Origin: JAOPZW01 sp963764585
GTDB taxonomy: Bacteria; Actinomycetota; Thermoleophilia; Solirubrobacterales; Solirubrobacteraceae
NCBI GenBank assembly: GCA_963764585.1
Contig: CAVXTB010000006.1
Span: 248,001 to 312,000 of the forward strand
Direction of reading: 5' to 3'
Length of the DNA: 64,000 nucleotides
A program made the translations under genes and the position numbers. Within the stretch, counting starts at the first letter, position 1. Every line of letters starts with the position of its first letter. Under the pieces are notes generated by a model that was given only the letters and a program-made list of their open reading frames with translations, searched no databases and was not told where the DNA came from. Of this stretch, positions 58,192-64,000 are shown in pieces.

Positions 58192-60300
58192 TCAGCCGCG
58201 CGGCCCGGGCGAAGCAGCCGGTCCGCGTCCCGATGCCTCGGCGCGATCGGCGTTGTGGTCGGGCGGTGCGGCGTCGGGGTGGTCGGGCGGTGCGGCGTCG
58301 GCGTGGGAGGGCGGTGCGGCGTCGGGGTGGGAGGGCGGTGCGGCGTCGTTGTGGTCGGGCGGCGCGGCGTCGGGGTGGGAGGGCGGCGCGGCGTCGTTGT
58401 GGGAGGGTGGCGCGGCGTCGGGGTGGGAGGGCGGCGCCGCGTCGTTGTGGGAGGGCTCGGGGCTGGGGGGCGCGGCGGGATGGGGCGGTGCGTCTTGGCT
58501 CGGCGGTGCCGCGGGATTCGCCGGGGCGCCGGAGTCCGGCGGCCCACCGCGACCGTCCGGCTTCGGCGGGCTGGCTTGGGGGCGGGCACGTGCCGCCTCG
58601 GGTGGCGTGCCTGCGGCCGGTGGTTGGGCCGAGGCGGCCCCGCCGCGGTTTGTTGCCTCGGGTGCTCTGCTCGGCGCGGTCGGCTGCTGCGGCCCGATCG
58701 CGGCGTTGGCGTGGAAGGGCTCGGGCTTGCGGGAAGCGGGGGTGCTGGGCGGTCCGCCGGCGTCGGGCGGCGCACCACGGCCATCCGGCTTCTGCGGGCT
58801 GGCCTCGGGGCGAGTGCTCGCCGCCTCGCGTGGCGTTGCCGCCGCCGGTGGTTGGGACGACGCAGCCTGACCGCGGGCTGGCGCCTCGGGTGCTCCGCTC
58901 GGTGGGATGCGCTGCTGCGGCCCCGTCGTCGCGCTCGCCTGCGGCGGGTTGGCTTGCCCGGTCGGCGTCGATCGGCTCGACGGCGCGGCGGGCAACGGCG
59001 GATCGGGTTGCGCGGCCGCCGCCGGCGGGCTCTTCAGCGTGGGCGAAGCCGGCGGCATCGTCGTCGCCGCTTGACTCACCCCGTCCGCCAGCTGGGTCGG
59101 CGCGTCGCCCTGCGTCCGGTCGGCGTCCGCCGGCGAACCAACGGTCTCGTGCGCAGGCCCATCGCTGGCGCTCCCGGCTGCGTCCGCCTGCCCAGGGCTC
59201 CCGCCGGTCTCCCCAGGCTCCCGCGCGGGGAGAGTCGCGCTCGCCGCCTTCCGGGAGACCCGATCGTGGCTGCGGGTCGGTGCCGGCACGGCCATCACCG
59301 CGGCCAGGTTGCCGGCCGTCCGCGGCGCCATCCAGCCCGATTGCTCGATCACCGGCGCAGCGGCGTTCCGGGGTGGCGTCACCGCGGCAGCGCCGCCGCC
59401 GGCGTGGATGGCCGCCGTCGCGAGCGCCACGGCTGCCAGCCCGCTGGTGCCCAGCGCGCCAACGGTCAGCGCCGCGCTCCCCTCACCGCCGCCGCCGAAC
59501 AGCGCGCCGACGACGGCTCGCTTGACGCCGAGCGTCGGCGTCGCGGGCAGCAGCACGCGCGCCAGGCGCCGCCGGCTGCTCACCTCGTCGTGGAACGCCT
59601 GGCACGCCGCGCAGTCGCGCAGGTGCCGGCGCAGCGCGCTGCGCCGCAGCGCCCCTCCGCGAAGCGTCGCGAGCTGCTCGCGGATCTCGGCGCAAGGCGT
59701 GTCGCGGGCGACGCGGCTGGCGACAAGCGAGGCCCGCGCCTGGAAGACGAGCGCCTTGACCTTCTGCCGTCGGCATCCAAGGACCTGGGCGATCTCCTCG
59801 TGGGGGAGGCCGCCCAGCTCCGCGAGGACGAGGGCGGCGCGTTGATCGTCGGGCAGCTCCGCCATGTCCGCGAGGATCGCCCGCAGGTCCTCACGCGCGA
59901 GGACCTCGGAGCCGACGTGGTCGGCGAGCGGCTCGGCAATGGTCTGGGCGGAGCGCTGGCGGCGCAGGCGCAGGGCCGAGATGCAGCGATGGCGAGCGAT
60001 GCCGAACAGCCAGGGCCGCAGCGCCCGGGGTTGTGCTGCATCGACCAGATCGCGATAGGCCGCCATGAACGTGAGCTGAACCGCGTCCTCGGCCTCCTCT
60101 CGCGAGTCGAGCATGTGCCGGCAGAAGGCGAGCACCGACCGGTGATGGCGATCGAAGAGCGCTTCGAACGCGCGGTCCGAGCCTGCGCGAACCTGCTCGA
60201 CCAGGCGCTGATCGGAGGCCGCCCGCGGCAGCGCGACCGGGACGAGCTCCCGGCGACGCAGGGCGGCTTGGGTCGGCATGACAGGTGCAGCATCGACCAT
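58192..60300 (-). CDS. large ECF sigma factor with zinc finger and repeat tail
   Basis: A 702-residue protein. Residues about 20-175 carry sigma regions 2 (DRAFEALFDRHHRSVLAFCRH, EAEDAVQLTFMAAYRDL) and 4 (LPDDQRAALVLAELGGLPHEEIAQVLG). A zinc finger HLRDCAAC follows, then a membrane-helix-like GTSGLAAVALATAAIHAG. The remaining 400 residues are Pro/Ala-rich: two about 70-residue near-copies (GPQQ...PDGRG) and nine octapeptide repeats AAPP(S/D)H(N/P/A)D. The ATG at 60300 has GAGGG upstream; 60279 is an alternative. Probably senses envelope stress in cis. Confidence 0.88.
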   Translation of the reverse strand: MVDAAPVMPTQAALRRRELVPVALPRAASDQRLVEQVRAGSDRAFEALFDRHHRSVLAFCRHMLDSREEAEDAVQLTFMAAYRDLVDAAQPRALRPWLFGIARHRCISALRLRRQRSAQTIAEPLADHVGSEVLAREDLRAILADMAELPDDQRAALVLAELGGLPHEEIAQVLGCRRQKVKALVFQARASLVASRVARDTPCAEIREQLATLRGGALRRSALRRHLRDCAACQAFHDEVSSRRRLARVLLPATPTLGVKRAVVGALFGGGGEGSAALTVGALGTSGLAAVALATAAIHAGGGAAAVTPPRNAAAPVIEQSGWMAPRTAGNLAAVMAVPAPTRSHDRVSRKAASATLPAREPGETGGSPGQADAAGSASDGPAHETVGSPADADRTQGDAPTQLADGVSQAATTMPPASPTLKSPPAAAAQPDPPLPAAPSSRSTPTGQANPPQASATTGPQQRIPPSGAPEAPARGQAASSQPPAAATPREAASTRPEASPQKPDGRGAPPDAGGPPSTPASRKPEPFHANAAIGPQQPTAPSRAPEATNRGGAASAQPPAAGTPPEAARARPQASPPKPDGRGGPPDSGAPANPAAPPSQDAPPHPAAPPSPEPSHNDAAPPSHPDAAPPSHNDAAPPSHPDAAPPDHNDAAPPSHPDAAPPSHADAAPPDHPDAAPPDHNADRAEASGRGPAASPGPRG
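58252..58453 (-). repeat. 24-nt tandem repeat in the sigma tail
   Basis: About nine tandem 24-nt units encoding AAPPSHND, AAPPSHPD, AAPPDHND and variants. Codon changes are few, so the array looks recently expanded. Confidence 0.85.
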
Positions 60301-60562
60301 CACGGGCCCTCGCGTCCACCCCCACGTGGAGGTGCCCCACCGAAAAGTGGGTGTCGCCGCGACGGATCTCCGCGATGATCCATCTCGCCGGGCTCGCGTG
60401 GGCTGGGGGCCTACGTTCCAGTACACCCTGGTCCACGTCGAGCCCGGCGCTGCTTTAAAGGGCGCGGTCCGCGGTCGCAGGTTGGGAAGTAACGAAGGGG
60501 GAGGCGTTCGGCCTCCCCCTTCTTCATGGCTGGAGGTGTCGATCGATCAGTCCGCGCTCAGC
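60301..60562. other. intergenic region between the secreted protein and sigma genes
   Basis: No gene is seen. It contains the terminator hairpin at 60494-60522 and the promoter region of the sigma gene. Confidence 0.6.
60494..60522 (-). terminator. strong 12-bp terminator hairpin
   Basis: GAAGGGGGAGGC and GCCTCCCCCTTC are perfect complements with a 5-nt loop, about 40 nt past the stop of the secreted protein gene. The plus strand continues TTCATGG. The best terminator in the window. Confidence 0.75.
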
Positions 60563-62308
60563 TCACGGATCGACGACGACCGTGCACGTGTACGTGCCCG
60601 GCTCCAGGTTGTCCAGCACCCTGGGCGTGCCCTCGGGCAGCGCGCTGGGCGAGCCGTCGCCGGTGCACTGGATCGTCGCCGACGTCGGGTCGCCGGGTGC
60701 CAGCGACTCGAACGCGACGGTGATCCGCGACAGCGGCGTGTCACTGAACGAGATGGTCTCCTCGTTCCCGCTGCCGCACGTCGCGTCGTTGTCGACGGTG
60801 ACGGTGTGGGCGGTCGAGTCGTCGATCTTGTAGCCGGTCGGAGCGTCGGTCTCCTTGACCGTGTAGTCGCCGAACCGCAGATTGTCGACGCAGGCCGTGC
60901 CGTCGTCGCCGGTGGTCACCTGCGCCACCAGGCTGTTGTCCGACGCGTCCCTGACGTCGAACTTCCCCCCGGCGAGCGTGCTGTCGTCCTTGCTGCTCGT
61001 CTTGGTGATCTTGATGGCGCCCAGGTGGAGCGTGTTCGTGTAGGTGCAGTCCACCGTGTCGAGCGCCTTGAGGTTGAACGAGACCGTCCGCGTCGCGGTG
61101 TCGGTCGTGATCGTCGTACCGTGGGTGATGCTCGACGCCGAGCAATCGAGGCCCGTCAACGAGAAGTTGGGACCCGGGTCGGACTCCGTGACGCTGTAGC
61201 CGCCGGCGAACACGTTGGGCCCGTAGTCCTGCTTCTGCCCGTCCTTGAGTCCGAACGTCGACGGGCTCAGGCCACCGGTGGTCGTGTAGTTGAACGTCGT
61301 GTCGGTGGGGTCAGGGCTCGGGTCGGTCTTCTTGCGGATGATGACGCTGCCGCAGTTCTGGATGTTCAGGTTGCCCGGCCCGACCAGGTCCTTCATCTGC
61401 GCCTGGGCCGAGTTGCCGGAGCTGCGGCTGACCGCATAGCCCTTGCCGAACGCCAGGCAGGTGTTCTGCGTGAAGACGCCGGCGTTGGTCAGGTCGATGC
61501 CCGCCTCGCCGAACTCGCTGTCACCGAGGCTGTCCGGCGGCGACGGGGCGATCTCGTCCTGGACGGTCACCCCGGTGTTGACCTTCGCCTCGGCGGTGCC
61601 CACGGGGAGGGTCGCGGCGACGCCCCAGCAGGGCGGGGAGTCGCTCGAGACCTCGCACGCCCCCGAGGCGACCCACCGCTCCAGCTTGATCGTCGGAGTG
61701 GCGGCGCCGCCCTCGAAGTCGTACACGATCAGCATGTCGCCGCCATTGGCGGTCGAGCGTTCGACCAGCCCGTCCGAGCCGGCGCCGCATGCCGTCGTGC
61801 CCTGGTTGAACTCGAAGGCGACGTGCGCCGACGCCGACGTCGTGTTCTGCGGGATGCGGGCCCAGGCGAGCATCAGGTAGACGTGTCCGTTCGCCCCGGT
61901 CGTGTTGGCGAAGTAGACGCGCTTGAGGTCATCCTTCGGGGTCGCCTTCTGGGTGCCCACGGCCGGACACTGGTCGTCCTGCTTGGTGCCGCCCGCGAAG
62001 CCGCTGTCGGTTCCGGTGGCCTGGGCATCCTCGAGCCCGTTGAACGTCCATCCGCTGAACACCTTGGTCGACGTCCGGTTCGGCGCGGCGCCCGTCCAGG
62101 TGGTCGGAGCGAAGCTGTTCCAGTCGAAGTTGAGGCCCAGCGGATCGGGAGCGAGATTGCCATCGTCGTCCTCGAACCCCGCCGCCGTGCCGACAGGCCC
62201 GGTTGCGGCGGAGGCCGTAGGAGCGATGATCAACACGGCTGATGCGACTGCCAGGGCAGTCAGAAGCAGTCGGCCCGCCCGCAGATGGGCCCAAAATGAA
62301 CGCAACAT
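60563..62308 (-). CDS. secreted surface protein with SpaA/Cna-B-like domains
   Basis: A 581-residue exported protein. The signal is RLLLTALAVASAVLIIAPTASA. The N-terminal 280 residues are a beta-rich, Asp/Gly-rich domain (FEDDDGNLAPDPLGLNF, GHVYLMLAWARIPQ). From about residue 313 there are repeated prealbumin-like segments: IIRKKTDPSPDPTDTTFNYTT, AIKITKTSSKDDSTLAGGKFDV and GDYTVKETDAPTGYK, the SpaA/Cna-B pattern that can form isopeptide bonds. It has no LPXTG anchor. The ATG follows AAGGAGAAGG. Likely an adhesin-like or matrix protein. Confidence 0.85.
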   Translation of the reverse strand: MLRSFWAHLRAGRLLLTALAVASAVLIIAPTASAATGPVGTAAGFEDDDGNLAPDPLGLNFDWNSFAPTTWTGAAPNRTSTKVFSGWTFNGLEDAQATGTDSGFAGGTKQDDQCPAVGTQKATPKDDLKRVYFANTTGANGHVYLMLAWARIPQNTTSASAHVAFEFNQGTTACGAGSDGLVERSTANGGDMLIVYDFEGGAATPTIKLERWVASGACEVSSDSPPCWGVAATLPVGTAEAKVNTGVTVQDEIAPSPPDSLGDSEFGEAGIDLTNAGVFTQNTCLAFGKGYAVSRSSGNSAQAQMKDLVGPGNLNIQNCGSVIIRKKTDPSPDPTDTTFNYTTTGGLSPSTFGLKDGQKQDYGPNVFAGGYSVTESDPGPNFSLTGLDCSASSITHGTTITTDTATRTVSFNLKALDTVDCTYTNTLHLGAIKITKTSSKDDSTLAGGKFDVRDASDNSLVAQVTTGDDGTACVDNLRFGDYTVKETDAPTGYKIDDSTAHTVTVDNDATCGSGNEETISFSDTPLSRITVAFESLAPGDPTSATIQCTGDGSPSALPEGTPRVLDNLEPGTYTCTVVVDP

Positions 62309-62492
62309 TCCCTTCTCCTTCGGGAGGAGTCCTTGGCTGCGCCGTTACCCCGGGCGCAGCGCTTTGCGCGCCTGTCGCGCGCGCGTTGAAGTCATCCGCG
62401 AGACGCCGCGACAGGCCGTCGATGTAGCTCGGCGTGCATAGACCGCCACGACCCAACTCGCGGCGGGCTGCGAGCGCGGCGTCGGCCCGTGG

Positions 62493-62519
62493 CCCGGCGG
62501 CCGCTGAGCGGCCGCCGGG
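62493..62519 (-). terminator. 13-bp GC-rich hairpin
   Basis: CCCGGCGGCCGCT and AGCGGCCGCCGGG are perfect complements with a single-base loop, 45-72 nt after the small secreted protein stop. Likely transcript end; no U-tract. Confidence 0.5.
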
Positions 62520-62524
62520 CGCGC

Positions 62525-62555
62525 GAGCCTTCAGGGGGACCGAGCGCCAAGGCTC
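62525..62555 (-). terminator. 7-bp hairpin after the small secreted protein gene
   Basis: GAGCCTT (62525-62531) and AAGGCTC (62549-62555) with loop CAGGGGGACCGAGCGCC, 9 nt past the stop codon. Confidence 0.45.
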
Positions 62556-62564
62556 TGCGACGAC

Positions 62565-63050
62565 CTAGACGGCGAACAAGATCCGCGAAGCGTCGGGGAC
62601 GCTCGTCGTCACGCCGTTGGTGGTGTCGGTGAGCACGATGTTCGTGTACGAGACGCTGGCGAGCACGAGCCGTTGGCCCGGTGGGCAGGTGAACCCGCCC
62701 GCCGAAGGCGGCCCGGCCGTCAGGCTCGCGACCACGCGGCCGTTCTTGGGCTCGAACGAGCCGGCCGCACTGACCTCCGCGTTGACGGTCTCCTTGTTGG
62801 CCGCCTGCGGGTGGTTGCCGCCACCGTTGATGCACGCGTAGACGGCCGAAGCGTCGGCGGTCAGCGTGTAGTCGATGTTGTCGTTGCCGAGGCCGCGCTC
62901 GTCGAAGCTGACGACGAGGGCCCCGGCGTTGTTGACCGCCGACGTGGCCGAATGGAACTTCGGCGCGTCGGCAAGGGCGCTGCCCGAAAGCACGAGCGCC
63001 GCGACGGCGAACGCCGCCACGAGTAGACTCAGCCGCAGGGGAAGACGCAT
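62565..63050 (-). CDS. small secreted protein
   Basis: A 161-residue exported protein with signal RLSLLVAAFAVAALVLSGSALA. The mature part contains NNAGALVVSFDERGLGNDNIDYTLTADASAVYACINGGG and CPPGQRLVLASVSYTNIVLTD, a beta-rich domain with a Cys pair, and ends SRILFAV. I cannot name the family. A good ribosome site (AAGGAG) precedes the ATG. It is upstream of the SpaA-like gene on the same strand, separated by terminator-like hairpins. Confidence 0.8.
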   Translation of the reverse strand: MRLPLRLSLLVAAFAVAALVLSGSALADAPKFHSATSAVNNAGALVVSFDERGLGNDNIDYTLTADASAVYACINGGGNHPQAANKETVNAEVSAAGSFEPKNGRVVASLTAGPPSAGGFTCPPGQRLVLASVSYTNIVLTDTTNGVTTSVPDASRILFAV

Positions 63051-63625
63051 TGGTGCTCCTTTTCTCGTGATTCGACCGCGCCTCGCTGAGGCGTCGGTCC
63101 TGAGGGATGGCGCCGACGCGAGCCCCAGACTCCGCTCCGCCATGCGACCAAGCCGGTCGGGGCGGGGTCTGCGCTCACGCGACAGGTGAGGAGGGAGGAG
63201 CTCTACCGAGGCAGCATCGCCTCGCGGCTCCGCCCGGATTTAGGGCCATTGGACCGCTCCTGGTTCAAGGCCGATCCCAGGACCCCCCCGGGGTACCCCG
63301 AGCAGGCGATCGGGGCGAAAGGCCTTCCTACGTTCCGCTGCCGACCATCCCACCACGGCGAGGGCCATGTCAAGTCCCTGCACGGCAGCACGCCGGCGGC
63401 CCTCCGCCCGTCACGCGGCGACGGACCGGCTTGCCATCAGCCTCGGTGGGCTACGTTGTCAGGACGCCTGATGGACCTCGTCCAGGCGCACCTGCACCTC
63501 GCTCGGCGCGATCTCCGAGATCTCGACGACCACCGTCGGATGCCCGCGGTGGAGCTCGTCGATGACGCGGTCGGCCGTGTCCGCGCGGACGTGCCAGCCT
63601 CGCAGCGTCCGCTGTAGCTCGTCGA
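63051..63625. other. non-coding region before MarR, with coding-like minus strand at the end
   Basis: No complete gene is supported. Near 63288 lies the palindrome CGGGGTACCCCG. The minus strand from about 63620 to the stop at 63459 reads as a GC3-rich sequence (ending DRVIDELHRGHPTVVVEI, then APSEVQVRLDEV) without a usable start codon, perhaps a fragment or a gene with an unusual start. Confidence 0.4.
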
Positions 63626-64000
63626 TTGCTGGAGCTGCGCACGGGCTTGCGCCGCTTCCTGCGCTGGAGCGAGGAGCAGGCTCGGGCGGCCGGCCTGACA
63701 CCCGCACACCACCAGCTCCTGTTGGCCATTCGCGGGCACCCCGACCGGCGCGGGCCGACGGTCGGCGACGTCGCCGGTTACCTGCTGCTGCGCCACCACA
63801 GCGCGGTCGGGCTCGTCGATCGCGCGGCCGCGGCAGGCCTGATCGCCCGCAGCCAGGACGCCGACAACGCGAGCGCGGTCCGCCTGCGGCTGACCGCCGA
63901 CGGCTCACGTCAGCTCGAAGCGCTCAGCGAGCTTCACCTCGAGGAGCTCGCGCATCTCGCGCCGACGATGCACGCGCTGTGGGACGCGCTCGACGGCCAC
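63626..64000 (+). CDS. MarR-family transcriptional regulator, 3' end cut by window edge
   Basis: Open to the window end. The first 125 residues from TTG 63626 form a MarR winged-helix: LELRTGLRRFLRWSEEQARAAGLTPAHHQLLLAI for the first helices, GPTVGDVAGYLLLRHHSAVGLVDRAAAAGLI for the recognition helix and VRLRLTADG for the wing. No ATG or GTG lies in frame after the previous stop at 63565, so TTG (or CTG 63629) must serve. Target and ligand unknown. Confidence 0.82.
   Translation, partial: MLELRTGLRRFLRWSEEQARAAGLTPAHHQLLLAIRGHPDRRGPTVGDVAGYLLLRHHSAVGLVDRAAAAGLIARSQDADNASAVRLRLTADGSRQLEALSELHLEELAHLAPTMHALWDALDGH

Larger units (their letters stand above)
62309..62564. other. intergenic region between the two secreted protein genes
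   Basis: No gene is seen. It holds two terminator-like hairpins (62493-62519 and 62525-62555) for the upstream small secreted protein and, near the larger gene, a hairpin GCTGCGCC/GGGCGCAGC around 62336-62361 ahead of a strong ribosome site. Confidence 0.55.

Overview
The window is very GC-rich, with G or C at nearly every third codon position, frequent GTG and TTG starts, and dense 1-14 nt gene overlaps. Together with ECF sigma factors that carry zinc-finger and Pro/Ala-rich tails, a DUF2630 protein, soluble PQQ-type sugar dehydrogenases and DyP/GMC enzymes, this suggests an actinobacterium, most likely the Thermoleophilia/Solirubrobacterales lineage (Conexibacter- or Solirubrobacter-like). 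The lineage is inferred from gene content; no rRNA or tRNA gene was seen.

Layout. 1-5.3 kb: a tightly overlapping seven-gene catabolic operon (two beta-hydroxyacid dehydrogenases, a lactonase-like hydrolase, a double carboxymuconolactone decarboxylase-like protein, a cupin, an alpha/beta hydrolase and an SDR). 5.3-16.9 kb: housekeeping and metabolism (AcuI-like reductase, small DMT transporter, AlkA-like glycosylase, fumarylacetoacetase, methyltransferase, FAD disulfide reductase, lipoprotein PQQ dehydrogenase, WS/DGAT, MBL hydrolase, DsbA-like protein, leucine-dehydrogenase-like enzyme). 17-27.5 kb: an ECF sigma gene with apparent frameshifts, then a GMC oxidoreductase with a partner hydrolase and a giant AAA/TPR regulator, divergent from a three-gene DyP peroxidase cassette. 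27.6-29.2 kb: an IS1182-like insertion sequence sitting inside an inverted pair of a dispersed REP-like repeat. 29.2-29.8 kb: a gene-poor stretch with five consecutive hairpins ahead of a kinase-like ATPase gene.

30.4-37.3 kb: aminobutyraldehyde-type dehydrogenase, SDR, SCP2, epimerase, FMN-type and small secreted or TPR proteins. 37.3-37.8 kb: a gene-free stretch with a large cruciform, bounded by inverted REP-like copies. 37.8-43.7 kb: LysE exporter, Nudix and rubredoxin genes facing each other across a palindrome, a GerW-like protein, bioA, a membrane-anchored spermidine-synthase-like protein and a class V aminotransferase. 43.7-51.8 kb: VOC protein, lipoprotein esterase, LysR regulator facing a decayed EamA transporter, the bioB-bioF-bioD biotin operon, a lone receiver-domain protein, an enoyl-CoA hydratase and a biotin-carrier protein. 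52-57 kb: a TetR/acyl-CoA ligase pair with clear twin operators, a phospholipase A2 with a pilin-like N-terminus, a PlsC acyltransferase and a second PQQ-type dehydrogenase. 57-64 kb: two convergent ECF sigma genes (one with an extremely repetitive tail), two secreted proteins, and the start of a MarR regulator cut by the window edge.

System view. Biotin synthesis (bioA, bioBFD) lies close to a biotin acceptor protein, an enoyl-CoA hydratase and an acyl-CoA ligase, suggesting linked acyl-CoA metabolism. Nearly every convergent gene pair overlaps at its 3' ends (20-129 nt). Two genes (bioD and the first sigma gene) are best explained by CTG starts. Two loci (the sigma tail and EamA) carry multiple frame disruptions, which could be true decay or sequence errors.
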